Part shown: one piece after another, positions 1 to 6,198 of the stretch | Layout: each line of letters begins with the position of its first letter | How positions within the stretch are numbered: position 1 is the first letter of the stretch | Assembly: GCA_947630255.1 (NCBI GenBank) | Contig: CANRGU010000049.1 | Coordinates: 1-9,385 of the forward strand | DNA from: an uncultured Clostridia bacterium | GTDB lineage: Bacteria > Bacillota > Clostridia > TANB77 > CAG-508 | DNA length: 9,385 bases | Direction: 5' to 3' | The notes under the pieces: generated by a model | Databases searched by the model: none | The model's input: only the letters and a program-made list of their open reading frames with translations | What the model was told of the DNA's origin: nothing | Translations under genes and position numbers: made by a program

Positions 1-84
1 TTGTCATGCATTTTTCAATGTACTAAAAAATTTTAATTTTTTTCTATTTTTCTATTGACATTCATATAGTTAGTCTACTTAAAA
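1..84. other. AT-rich spacer, no gene seen
   Basis: This is the spacer beyond the last visible gene of the leftward operon. It is almost entirely A/T with long T runs. A TTGACA at 55-60 on the + strand has no good -10 partner and no + strand gene after it. Leftward ATG codons near the left edge (about 8-13) could start a further gene outside the window, but this cannot be judged from what is here. Confidence 0.4.
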
Positions 85-471
85 TCATTTACTTATTTTG
101 CTTTTTCTAAAGTTTCTATAATTTTTTTGATATTCCTTAACTTGTTCTTTATGTTTTTCAGTATAGTTGTGCCATCTTTTTTTATATTTTTCTTTTCTTT
201 CCTCATCACTTAATTTGCTCCAATAATTTTTACTATTACATTCTTTGGAACAATATATTTGACTTTTTCTTTTTGCATTAAATTTTTTGTTGCATACTGG
301 GCATCTTTTTATTCCCATGTTTTTTTCTAAGAAATTTATCCAATCTATTATAATATTAGCATCTTCTTTTTCCTTTTCCGTACCATGCAATAATACCATT
401 CCATAAAATATATTTATTTTTTGTTCAATTTCATTTATATTTATGATATATTCTTTTTTACTACCTTCCAT
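85..471 (-). CDS. Small phage protein with four-cysteine zinc-finger-like motif
   Basis: A 128-residue protein. The N-terminal half (1-50) is probably helical. A zinc-ribbon-like segment follows with Cys57, Cys60, Cys74 and Cys78 (CPVC, then YCSKEC) and an aromatic Tyr-Trp pair. The C-terminal tail (85-128) is highly charged, rich in Lys, Glu and Tyr, and probably helical. This pattern is common in small Firmicute phage proteins that probably bind nucleic acid, but I do not recognise a named family. The start is supported by AAAGGAG about 6 nt before the ATG. It is the last gene visible in the leftward operon and is separated from the lipoprotein gene by a 67-nt spacer containing a tRNA-like fragment. 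Confidence 0.8.
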   Translation of the reverse strand: MEGSKKEYIININEIEQKINIFYGMVLLHGTEKEKEDANIIIDWINFLEKNMGIKRCPVCNKKFNAKRKSQIYCSKECNSKNYWSKLSDEERKEKYKKRWHNYTEKHKEQVKEYQKNYRNFRKSKISK

Positions 472-483
472 ATTTTCTCCTTT

Positions 484-532
484 CCACCTACTGATTAAGA
501 GTTAGTTGCTCTACTAACTGATTTAGTGGTGT
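484..532 (-). other. tRNA-Lys-like fragment (D arm and anticodon arm, no T arm)
   Basis: On the minus strand this spacer reads like the D loop, anticodon arm and variable region of a tRNA. It has a GTAGAGC segment typical of the 3' side of a D arm, then a loop CTCTTAA flanked by ACTAA and TCAGT, which would put a CUU (Lys) anticodon in the loop. No T arm follows: the sequence runs straight into the ribosome binding site of the next gene. The D stem is largely unpaired, and the anticodon stem has an A-C mismatch. It can also fold as a GTTAGT/ACTAAC hairpin, closed by CCAC/GTGG. It is best read as a tRNA-derived scrap or a fold that resembles one, not as a working tRNA. Confidence 0.35.
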
Positions 533-538
533 TTTAAT

Positions 539-913
539 TTATTCTGATTTTTCTCTTGTATAAGGCTCATCGACTAAATCTCTACCTTCTACATATTTAA
601 ACTCATCACCAATTTTTATATTCTCATAAATTTCTTTTGTAACATAATAATTAGCAGTTTTCCATTCATTATCTTCAAATTTCTTTATATACACTATGTA
701 TCTATCTGGGTAACTATATGTAAATGGCATCATTATTGTATGTGTTGTTTTTCCATTAGTCGTAACGATAGGCATTATTCTAATTTCTGTATGAGCTTCT
801 TTAAATTCCTTTTTATAAACTTCTCCATCAGTTATTTTTTGAGAGCAACCTGTTAATAATAATGCACATAGTAATATAATACACATTAAAGCAATTATTC
901 TTAGTTTTTTCAC
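539..913 (-). CDS. Prophage lipoprotein, unknown function
   Basis: A 124-residue secreted lipoprotein. Residues 1-23 form a type II signal peptide: Lys-Lys-Leu-Arg, a long hydrophobic core, then the lipobox Leu-Thr-Gly-Cys with Cys23 as the lipidated residue. The mature part is polar with several Tyr and no recognised domain; it should be anchored to the outer face of the membrane. The start is GTG at 913-911, overlapping the stop of the preceding gene by 4 nt (GTGA), with GGAGG about 9 nt upstream, so translation is probably coupled. Prophage lipoproteins sometimes mediate superinfection exclusion, but nothing here proves that role. Confidence 0.85.
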   Translation of the reverse strand: MKKLRIIALMCIILLCALLLTGCSQKITDGEVYKKEFKEAHTEIRIMPIVTTNGKTTHTIMMPFTYSYPDRYIVYIKKFEDNEWKTANYYVTKEIYENIKIGDEFKYVEGRDLVDEPYTREKSE

Positions 914-1203
914 CTTACATTACCTCCAAACTTCAAATTCTCTATTTCTATGTATAAATCTTTGCAATTCTCTTCTAAATCACTTATCATGCTACTTTGT
1001 GTTTCTGTAATTCTTTCCAAATCTTCTTTTTCTTTTTTTAATGCTTCATAATCTATTGCTAATGCCATGCTTTTAAAACATACTATTAATGCTAATATTA
1101 CTAATATAACTATTATTACTGTTTGTATCTTAAAGTCTCTTTTTATTTCATCTGCTAACTTATTTCTTTGTCTTGTTACTTCTTCTAAACTTTTTATTTT
1201 CAT
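910..1203 (-). CDS. Small membrane protein with one TM helix and coiled coil
   Basis: A 97-residue protein. Residues 1-26 are charged. One strong transmembrane segment spans about 27-45 (Ile/Val/Leu-rich, ending Cys-Phe-Lys). A Glu/Lys/Leu-rich segment at about 52-90 has coiled-coil character. It was not assigned to a family. The ATG is preceded by AAGGAGGT at 7 nt, which lies inside the end of the upstream gene (44-nt overlap). The 4-nt overlap with the lipoprotein gene downstream suggests the two envelope proteins are made together. The coiled coil could mediate oligomerisation or contact with another protein at the membrane; this is inference. Confidence 0.75.
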   Translation of the reverse strand: MKIKSLEEVTRQRNKLADEIKRDFKIQTVIIVILVILALIVCFKSMALAIDYEALKKEKEDLERITETQSSMISDLEENCKDLYIEIENLKFGGNVR

Positions 1204-1408
1204 TGTTTTTACCTCCTTCGTATTTTATGCGTAATCTTATAGCCTTTTCTATTTTTCTTACTAATGTTTTGCTTGTTAGAACAGTATCAGACTTTATATT
1301 TAAGTCATATCTTAATTTTCTTTCCGCTTCGCTACTTTGATCTATACTCATGTTACATAGATCAAATAGTCCAATTCTGTTATTATCAATTATTATTACC
1401 TTTCTCAT
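1160..1408 (-). CDS. Hypothetical phage protein, 82 aa
   Basis: An 82-residue protein with a hydrophobic beta-like start (MRKVIIIDNNRIGLFDL), a middle segment rich in charged residues and a very basic tail rich in Lys and Asn. No family was recognised. The start has AAGGAGA a few nt upstream of the ATG. Its last 44 nt overlap the start of the next gene in another frame. The basic tail may simply result from this overlap, which carries the AAGGAGG of the next gene. That it is real is supported by the ribosome binding site and operon position, not by homology. Confidence 0.6.
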   Translation of the reverse strand: MRKVIIIDNNRIGLFDLCNMSIDQSSEAERKLRYDLNIKSDTVLTSKTLVRKIEKAIRLRIKYEGGKNNENKKFRRSNKTKK

Positions 1409-1563
1409 TTCTTCTCCTTTTTTAAGAATATAATTGAATATACGATTTCTTAGTTTCTTTTCTTTCTATTTGTTCGATGCTTTATATTTATTCTGCTCAT
1501 TTTGTATTTTCATCTCACTCTTTCTATTAGTTTAAAACTTGATAATCCATTATGATCTTCATC
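1409..1563 (-). other. Spacer after dnaB with two tiny unproven ORFs
   Basis: Once dnaB is extended through its recoding site, about 155 nt remain before the next gene. An 11-codon ORF (1562-1527, MKIIMDYQVLN) begins 1 nt after the restored dnaB stop and has GGAGGG inside the dnaB end as a possible ribosome binding site. A second 15-codon ORF (starting MKIQNEQNK) follows with a weak site. Neither can be supported beyond that. No terminator hairpin was seen. Confidence 0.3.
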
Positions 1564-2851
1564 TTATCCCTCCACATTATCAAATTTCATTAATTGCTTG
1601 TTAAAATTAATCTTTACTGTTCCGCGTAGGTCCATTTCTTTGTTTAGCTACTGTTATTTCAACATTTATTATTCTATTTTTTACTTTTTCTTCGTCTTCA
1701 ATATATAAAAATATTACATTGTCTGCATCTTGTTCTAGGCTTCCGCTTTCCCTTAAATCAGCAAGAAGCGGTCTTCTTCTCTTTTCTGTTTCTCTATTTA
1801 ACTGACAAAGTGCAACAACTGGAATATCTAATTTTTTAGATAATAGTTTTAATCGTCTACTAATATCTGCTACTTCTTGTTCTCTTCCTGCAAATTTGTT
1901 TTTACTTTTTAGTAGTTGAAGATAATCTATTACTATTAATCCTAAATTTTTATTTTGTTTTAATTCATTAGTATTGCTTTCTATATCTTCGATTGTACTA
2001 ACATTAGAATCTATTACCATTTTTATTTTTGAAAGTTCACTTGCTTTTTCGTTTATTTTTATAAAATTTTCTTCTGTTAGCCATCCCATTCTTAACACAT
2101 GACTATCTATTTCCGCTTCTCTAGATATCATTCTGCTACCTAATTGTCTGTCCGACATCTCTAAACTTGCAAAGTATGTATATACTCCTTTTTTTGCAAT
2201 ATGTTCTGCCATTTGTAAAGCAAATGCTGTTTTTCCTACTCCTGGTCTCGCTGCTATTATTGTTAATTCTTGTTCATGTAACCCTTCTATAATTCTGTCT
2301 AATTCCAAATATCCTGTTTTATATCTTAAATCATCTCTTTTTTGATATTTGTTATCTATGTCCCTTAATGTTTCAAGCATAATATTTGACATTTCATTCA
2401 TTGTTTTATTATTTGTTTTTAGACTCATGTATTTTTGAATTACTTCATTTTTTATTTCTGATTCATCTTTGTTAATATCCATTTCTTCTATATCTTCACA
2501 TATTGATTTAGATATAGAAAATATTTTTCTTTTCATACTTAAATTCTTTAGTATCTTTATATATTTTTTAATGTTCCATGAATATACTAAATTATCAGTT
2601 ATCTCTGTCATTTTCGTTAATAATTTTATTCCATCATACTTTTTATTTACTCCTAATTCTTTTACTGTCAAAATATCTATGGTCTCTTCTTTTTGCTTTA
2701 ATTCTTTTATTAATTCAAATATTTTTGCATTCGTTTTGTAATAAAAATCTTTAACTTCTATCTGATCTATATATTTATGATTGTCTTGATTAACTAGAAT
2801 TGATGCAATTATATTTTCTTCTGCTTCTTTTGAACTCAATACTTTATCCAT
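1564..2851 (-). CDS. dnaB: Replicative DNA helicase, DnaB family, interrupted by a CGG +1 site
   Basis: This is the phage replicative helicase, which unwinds DNA ahead of the fork as a hexamer. The ATG at 2851-2849 is preferred because AAAGGAG lies 8 nt upstream; it overlaps the initiator gene by 8 nt. The N-terminal domain spans about 1-95 and the RecA-like domain begins at about 178. Walker A is ARPGVGKTA (201-209), with the DnaB signature SLEMSDRQL at about 229-237. Walker B is IVIDY (306-310) and the arginine-finger region is AKQRNGP (402-408). The zero frame stops after 414 residues, five codons past Thr409, in an atypical tail. Skipping one C at 1624 gives GTVKINFN and 11 further residues, the usual family ending, for 428 residues in total. 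The helicase call is firm; how the frame is restored is inferred. Confidence 0.93.
1621..1624 (-). other. Putative +1 recoding site CGGA in dnaB
   Basis: The minus strand reads ACG-CGG-AAC in the helicase frame and ends at a TAA four codons after CGG. Reading CGGA as a single Gly gives Pro-Thr-Gly-Thr-Val-Lys, matching the DnaB consensus after the arginine finger. There is no homopolymer run here that would make a simple slippage or sequencing error likely. Confidence 0.6.
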
Positions 2852-3614
2852 TTGCAAATCTCCTTTCAAGCTCTTTGTACTCTTCAAAAGCATTTTCATT
2901 ATTATTACATCTTTTTTGTATTGTTTCATTTAAATAACTTTCGAATTTAGTTCCAAACAAAGTTTCAGGTCTTAAGTATTTACTCATTACTTTATCGTTA
3001 ATCCACTCATTTGTTTTTGTATCTATTACTTTGTAAAAATCTTGAATTGTAAAATTATCATTTAATCTTGCTTGAATTAATTTTTTTGTTTTCTGAGTTG
3101 TTGATTTAAAATTTTTAGAAGTTTTTTGATTTAAATATTCGATTATTCGACTATATATATTATTATTATATATATTATTAATATTTTTATTATTCTCTTT
3201 AACTTTTTTGCAAGTAGGGTCTTGACTTTTTTGATATGGGGTATCATCAATTTTGTCAATAGGTATATTTTGACTTTTTTGATATGGGGTATCATCAATT
3301 TTGTCAATAGGGTATTTACTAGAAATTGCTATAATTCTTTTGTCTATTTCTTTAGAATCTTTTTTATAAAATATTTGTACTTTTATATAATCTTTTTCTT
3401 TTAATTGCCTTATCCATCTTGAGATACTGTTTTTAGTCGTTTTATATAAATTTGCAAAGTATTCATTCCCTGCCCAACAAAATCCCTTTTCATTACATAA
3501 AGATGTTATTTCCCCATATAATAATTTTGCATTTGCACAAATTGTATCATCATATCTTATATTTGCTGGTATAACTGCAAAATAGTTAGGTTTTTCTTCA
3601 TTATTGGTTTCCAT
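2844..3614 (-). CDS. Phage replication initiator, wHTH plus Phg_2220-type C-terminus
   Basis: A 256-residue protein of the architecture used by Firmicute phages to start replication and bring in the helicase. Residues about 10-100 form a winged helix-turn-helix (YFAVIPANIRYDD, NAKLLYGEI, GFCWAGNEYFANLY, ISRWIRQLKEKDYI). A Lys/Asn-rich linker contains a 16-residue tandem duplication (PIDKIDDTPYQKSQ twice). The C-terminal part (about 160-235, with IIEYLNQKTSKNF and YLRPETLFGTKFE) matches the conserved phage C-terminal domain TIGR02220/PF09524. AGGAGA precedes the ATG. It lies 3 nt after the HNH gene and overlaps dnaB by 8 nt. The duplicated linker DNA may contain the replication origin, as in lambda O. 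Confidence 0.88.
   Translation of the reverse strand: METNNEEKPNYFAVIPANIRYDDTICANAKLLYGEITSLCNEKGFCWAGNEYFANLYKTTKNSISRWIRQLKEKDYIKVQIFYKKDSKEIDKRIIAISSKYPIDKIDDTPYQKSQNIPIDKIDDTPYQKSQDPTCKKVKENNKNINNIYNNNIYSRIIEYLNQKTSKNFKSTTQKTKKLIQARLNDNFTIQDFYKVIDTKTNEWINDKVMSKYLRPETLFGTKFESYLNETIQKRCNNNENAFEEYKELERRFANG
3152..3194. other. Pure A/T tract inside the initiator gene (possible unwinding element)
   Basis: This is a 43-bp run with no G or C, rich in TATATA and TATTAT steps. It lies just beside the duplicated dyad repeats within the initiator coding sequence. Such tracts next to repeated initiator sites often serve as DNA unwinding elements. The protein encoded here is an Asn/Ile/Tyr-rich linker, so sequence constraint from the protein should be weak. 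Confidence 0.4.
3222..3311. repeat. Two 42-bp direct repeats with internal dyads, candidate origin iterons
   Basis: Identical 42-bp units lie at 3222-3263 and 3270-3311 (48-bp period). Each carries a dyad, TGATA-TGGGG-TATCA, and is flanked by TTGAC on one side and GTCAA on the other. The repeat is in frame (16 codons) and duplicates PIDKIDDTPYQKSQ in the initiator. The lambda O gene has the same arrangement: iterons inside the initiator gene plus an adjacent A/T tract. The repeat itself is certain; its role as an origin is inferred. Confidence 0.6.
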
Positions 3615-3617
3615 TTT

Positions 3618-4085
3618 TTATTTCTCCTCTCTTGTATATTTGCTATATATAAGTTTTTCTTTATTCCAACTAGATCCATAAATACTTTTTAAATAATTTT
3701 CTGCTTTTAAATCATATTCTTTTGTTTTTAGCCCATTATCTTGTTCGTAATGGCAAGAATCACATGCAGTAAACATATTTTCCTCTATTCCTCTTCCTCC
3801 TGCACTTCTCGGTATAAAATGAGCATTTGCATTTCGTACAGGAACTAATTTGTTGCAAAAAATACATCTGTGCTTGTCCCTGTACCAAACAATTTCTTTT
3901 ACATATTTTTGAATAGCTGTTGCCTTCGTTCTATTATGTTTTTTACATTTTATAACTTTAGCTTCTTTATAAGATTTATCTCTACAAACTTTACACTCTT
4001 GAACATCTATCTCTTTACTGTTTCTTTTGCAAAAATAATATTTTTTATACTTTTTACTTCTTATTCTTAAATATGTACAATTCAT
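3618..4085 (-). CDS. HNH endonuclease-like protein with N-terminal cysteine module
   Basis: A 155-residue protein. The N-terminal module has Cys3, Cys19, Cys31 and Cys34. The HNH fold spans about 66-118: WYRDKHRCIFC with Cys74/Cys77, Ala-His89, the N of EENMF at 103, then CDSCH with Cys108, Cys111 and His112. The four Cys likely bind a structural zinc and the His/Asn residues a catalytic metal. Phage HNH proteins of this size act as nicking or packaging-associated nucleases; its place before the initiator gene leaves the role open. The ribosome binding site (GCAGGA) is modest. Only 3 nt separate it from the initiator gene. A decayed homologue of its N-terminus is found at 8976-9099. Confidence 0.85.
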   Translation of the reverse strand: MNCTYLRIRSKKYKKYYFCKRNSKEIDVQECKVCRDKSYKEAKVIKCKKHNRTKATAIQKYVKEIVWYRDKHRCIFCNKLVPVRNANAHFIPRSAGGRGIEENMFTACDSCHYEQDNGLKTKEYDLKAENYLKSIYGSSWNKEKLIYSKYTREEK

Positions 4086-4086
4086 A

Positions 4087-4116
4087 TTGACAATTCCTGC
4101 CTTTTTGCCTTATAAT
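4087..4116 (+). promoter_or_regulatory. Consensus sigma-A promoter, rightward, inside the leftward operon
   Basis: TTGACA (4087-4092) and TATAAT (4111-4116) are both exact consensus boxes, with an 18-bp spacer. They point rightward, opposite to the surrounding genes, and start 2 nt upstream of the HNH start codon. No protein gene begins just downstream. The expected start near 4123 would make a short RNA with two hairpins. Confidence 0.65.
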
Positions 4117-4122
4117 AAATAT

Positions 4123-4200
4123 AGAATTTATACTTGTAAGTTTATACAAATTCTATTTTGAAGTTATTTAGTTTTGCGGACGAATAACTTCTTTTATTTT
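4123..4200 (+). ncRNA. Candidate small antisense RNA with two hairpins
   Basis: Transcription from the consensus promoter would give about 75-80 nt. The first hairpin has arms ATAGAATTT (4121-4129) and AAATTCTAT (4148-4156). The second has arms GAAGTTATT (4160-4168) and AATAACTTC (4183-4191) with a 14-nt loop, followed by TTTTATTTTTT, which resembles an intrinsic terminator. The 3' half is antisense to the last codons of the 54-residue gene on the other strand. The second hairpin is AT-rich and its loop large, so termination may be partial. No known RNA family was recognised. Confidence 0.4.
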
Positions 4201-4332
4201 TTCTACAACAAAAACTGCTGGAGTTTTATTTAATTCTGCTTCTGTTAAAATGTCATCTACTTTGCTTAATTTCCTTGCTAGTTCTACATTTCTTGCATTT
4301 ACTCTGTCGTATTCTGTTTTTCCTAATATCAT
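4168..4332 (-). CDS. Small hypothetical phage protein, 54 aa
   Basis: A 54-residue ORF starting MILGKTEYDRVNARN and ending KIKEVIRPQN. An ATG lies 9 nt after AAAGGAG; an in-frame ATG three codons earlier abuts the ribosome binding site and is less likely. It is largely helical and charged, with no membrane segment and no recognised family. It lies between the rightward DUF2513-like gene and the HNH gene. Its 3' end is overlapped by the candidate antisense RNA. The strong ribosome binding site and open frame support a real gene. Confidence 0.65.
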   Translation of the reverse strand: MILGKTEYDRVNARNVELARKLSKVDDILTEAELNKTPAVFVVEKIKEVIRPQN

Positions 4333-4350
4333 GTTTTTCATCTCCTTTCC

Positions 4351-4379
4351 TTTACATTTTTTGGTATTTTTTATATAAT
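4351..4379 (+). promoter_or_regulatory. Promoter for the rightward DUF2513-like gene
   Basis: TTTACA (4351-4356) and TATAAT (4374-4379) are separated by exactly 17 bp. The start would fall near 4386, about 20 nt before the ATG at 4405. A small dyad CCTC-N6-GAGG (4382-4395) lies at the start site and includes the GAGG ribosome binding site, so it could be an operator or a translation-dampening hairpin. Confidence 0.65.
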
Positions 4380-4404
4380 ATCCTCGAAAGTGAGGTTATT
4401 ATTT

Positions 4405-4770
4405 ATGAAACTTGATCATAATTGCGTTCGTGATTTATTATTATATTTAGAAGATAATCTAAAATATAACGATAAAATTAATATTAATAATTTAACTCTT
4501 AAAAATTACAATAAACAAACATTAATGTATACTGCTGATAGACTCATTGAAGCTGAATATATAAATCCCTTAATCTGCTGGAACTGTAATGAACAACATG
4601 TAATAATAGTAAAATCAATAACTTATCAAGGTCATCAATTTTTAGATACTATTCGTGATAAAAGTGTATGGGAAACTACTAAATCAAAAATATCTAAATT
4701 CACTTCTGTTTCTTTGCCTATTATTCAACAAGTAGCCTCAAATTATATTAAATCTAAACTTGGTCTTTAA
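4405..4770 (+). CDS. DUF2513-like protein, rightward cargo gene
   Basis: A 121-residue protein starting MKLDHNCVRDLLLYLEDNL, which resembles the N-terminal signature of DUF2513 phage proteins. The ATG at 4405 is chosen over an in-frame GTG at 4390 because family members begin at MKLDHD/N and GTGAGG then serves as ribosome binding site. The middle has Cys63 and Cys66 (CWNC), and the rest is mixed alpha/beta. Function is unknown for the family. It runs against the lytic operon from its own promoter, so it could be made in the lysogen. It converges on and overlaps the next gene by 17 nt. Confidence 0.75.
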   Translation: MKLDHNCVRDLLLYLEDNLKYNDKININNLTLKNYNKQTLMYTADRLIEAEYINPLICWNCNEQHVIIVKSITYQGHQFLDTIRDKSVWETTKSKISKFTSVSLPIIQQVASNYIKSKLGL

Positions 4771-4975
4771 TTTTATTTAGATAACTTAATGCGTTCTCAC
4801 ATTCTGCATTGGTTATCTTTTTTATGTCTTTTATATCTAGTTCTAAAAATTCTTTTGAATCTATTAAAGGACATATCGATATATTTAAAATTTTATGTAA
4901 TAAATTGGGTAACTCTATATATAGCAATCTATGTTTTTCTATCTCTAATTTCTGTGCTTCTTTATTTTCTTCCAT
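4754..4975 (-). CDS. Small hypothetical phage protein, 73 aa
   Basis: A 73-residue acidic protein (MEENKEAQKLEIEKHRLLYI...), mainly helical, with a single Cys pair too far apart for a clear zinc site (Cys35, Cys59). No family was recognised. AGGAGG lies about 8 nt before the ATG and overlaps the stop of the small membrane peptide upstream, indicating coupling. Its 3' end overlaps the convergent DUF2513-like gene by 17 nt. ORFs on the opposite strand here are shadows without ribosome binding sites. Confidence 0.7.
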   Translation of the reverse strand: MEENKEAQKLEIEKHRLLYIELPNLLHKILNISICPLIDSKEFLELDIKDIKKITNAECENALSYLNKIKDQV

Positions 4976-4985
4976 ACTTGTCCTC

Positions 4986-5087
4986 CTACTTCACTAATGC
5001 ACATATAAACATACTGTCCCAAAACAGGATAAATGGTATATATGCAAATAATATTCTTCTTAATTTGTACTTAAATTGCTTTTTCAT
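4986..5087 (-). CDS. 33-residue membrane peptide
   Basis: A 33-residue ORF beginning MKKQFKYKLRR and continuing with a hydrophobic stretch (about 12-31, including ILFAYIPFILFW). This is the positive-inside layout of a single-span membrane peptide. GGAGAGGAG lies about 10 nt upstream of the ATG. Its TAG stop overlaps the AGGAGG of the following gene, typical of a compact operon. Short phage membrane peptides can act as inhibitors or lysis modulators, but I cannot assign a role. Confidence 0.6.
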   Translation of the reverse strand: MKKQFKYKLRRILFAYIPFILFWDSMFICALVK

Positions 5088-5105
5088 TTGCTATTCACTC
5101 CTCTC

Positions 5106-5391
5106 CTAAACTACTCTGTTTAGTTCTAAATTAATTTTTCGCTTTTGAAAGTCTATATCTAGTGTCTTACATTTTGCTTTTCTTTTAATAGGTTTAATTT
5201 GTAAGGTTTCTTGTGATAATTGCTTTTGTGTTTCTACAAATTCTCTTACATCTTTAGGGTCAAATCTTATGTCTCTACTTCCGAACATGAAAGCATTTCA
5301 AACCTTGCTTTATGAATTTGTATATTGTTCTATTATCTTTCACTTGGAAATATTCTTTTACTTGTTCTATTGTTAATAACCTTTCTTCCAT
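5106..5391 (-). CDS. Excisionase-like HTH protein, interrupted by a CGG +1 site
   Basis: A small DNA-binding protein of the excisionase/MerR-like HTH type. The ATG at 5391-5389 overlaps the antirepressor stop by 1 nt (TAATG), with GAGGTGG just upstream. Residues 1-36 (LLTIEQVKEYFQV, RTIYKFIKQGLKCFHV) are the first helices and turn. The zero frame then meets CGG and stops two codons later, at 38 residues. Dropping the C at 5283 gives GSRDIRFDPKDVREFVE, the conserved wing and last helix, for 94 residues total. The C-terminal 45 residues are basic and less conserved. Family members act in excision or as regulators; the lytic operon position fits either. Confidence 0.8.
5280..5283 (-). other. Putative +1 recoding site CGGA in the excisionase-like gene
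   Basis: The minus strand reads CAT-GTT-CGG-AAG-TAG in the first frame. Read as CGGA = Gly, it gives His-Val-Gly-Ser-Arg-Asp-Ile-Arg-Phe, the expected glycine turn before the wing of this HTH family. The stop follows CGG by one codon, so without the shift the product would lack half of its DNA-binding domain. Confidence 0.6.
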
Positions 5392-6131
5392 TAGACCACC
5401 TCTTTTAAGAATTTATTAACAAAATAAACTTGTCCTTTCCCTGTAACTTTTGTAGTAGGTCTAACTATTGAACTTCCATTAGGCTTATTAACAACTGTTT
5501 TTTTAACTTCAAATAATCCTAATTCCATGGATTTTTGCGTTGGTAAATTCCAATTTTCGCCCTTTTGCTTGATTAAGTATCCTTCATTTCTCAATTTTTC
5601 AAACAACCTATTTTGACCAATGTCGTACCCATTTTGTTTTAAGATTTTCGAAAGTTCATTAATAAGAACACTATCTTTTGAAGTTTCTACACTATCTGCA
5701 AATAATACTTTTGGTTTTTGTTGTTCTAATTGTTCTGCTAATTCGGCAGCTTTCCTTAATGCTTCAGGTAATGTTTTTGGAATTTCAAACATCTCTCTTG
5801 TTTTCTTTTCTACCTCTATAAAATATCTTCTTATTTTTCTTCCTTGTTCGTTATTTTCTACCATAGCTATTTCTTTTGCTGTATCTAAGGTAAGTGCATA
5901 TTCTGTAGTTGGTCTTCCTCCTTTTTCGTTTTTTTGCGAAAAACTTGTAAAATCAACATTTTCAACAAAACCATATTTACTTATTTTTTCTGAAATCCAA
6001 TCAGTAAATTTTGTTTGAGTATCTTCTCCTCTTAATCCATAAAACAATTCTCTTGCATCAACTAACTGCTCTTGTCTATCGTTTTCATAAATTTTAATTA
6101 AACCATCTTGAAATATCTTCATATCATTCAT
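5391..6131 (-). CDS. Phage antirepressor, AntA domain plus ANT C-terminal domain
   Basis: A 246-residue antirepressor, a class that binds or counteracts the CI repressor to favour lytic growth. The AntA-type domain (about 20-90) includes DARELFYGLRG, FTDWISEKISKYGFVENVDF, GRPTTEYALTLDTAKEIAM and the following EQGRKIRRYFIE. A Glu/Gln-rich linker comes next. The ANT/KilA-C domain (about 140-244) includes LKQNGYDIGQNRLFEKLRNEGYL and RPTTKVTGKGQVYFVNKF. The ATG at 6131 is preferred because AGGAGG lies 9 nt upstream; the longer frame from 6155 would put the ribosome binding site and a CGG triplet into coding sequence. It is the second gene of the leftward operon. Confidence 0.9.
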   Translation of the reverse strand: MNDMKIFQDGLIKIYENDRQEQLVDARELFYGLRGEDTQTKFTDWISEKISKYGFVENVDFTSFSQKNEKGGRPTTEYALTLDTAKEIAMVENNEQGRKIRRYFIEVEKKTREMFEIPKTLPEALRKAAELAEQLEQQKPKVLFADSVETSKDSVLINELSKILKQNGYDIGQNRLFEKLRNEGYLIKQKGENWNLPTQKSMELGLFEVKKTVVNKPNGSSIVRPTTKVTGKGQVYFVNKFLKEVV

Positions 6132-6198
6132 TTGTTTCCGCCTCCTTTTTTGCATTGTAATATTAAAATTTTTATTTCTTAAAAACGAAGTTTTTATT

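Noticed and set aside
55..60. TTGACA near the left edge as a rightward promoter
   Set aside because: There is no acceptable -10 at 16-18 bp and no + strand gene downstream.
2469..5109. Rightward ORFs opposite dnaB, the initiator, HNH and the small genes (e.g. 2469-2741, 3222-3404, 3870-4070, 4789-5109)
   Set aside because: They are hydrophobic Phe/Ile/Leu/Ser-rich mirror images of AT-rich leftward genes, without ribosome binding sites.
5106..5288. A separate 60-residue gene starting at 5288
   Set aside because: It has no convincing ribosome binding site, and its sequence completes the HTH begun at 5391 when CGGA is read as Gly.
6138..6140. In-frame CGG in the extended antirepressor ORF starting at 6155
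   Set aside because: The better start is the ATG at 6131, with AGGAGG upstream; the CGG then lies untranslated between ribosome binding site and start.
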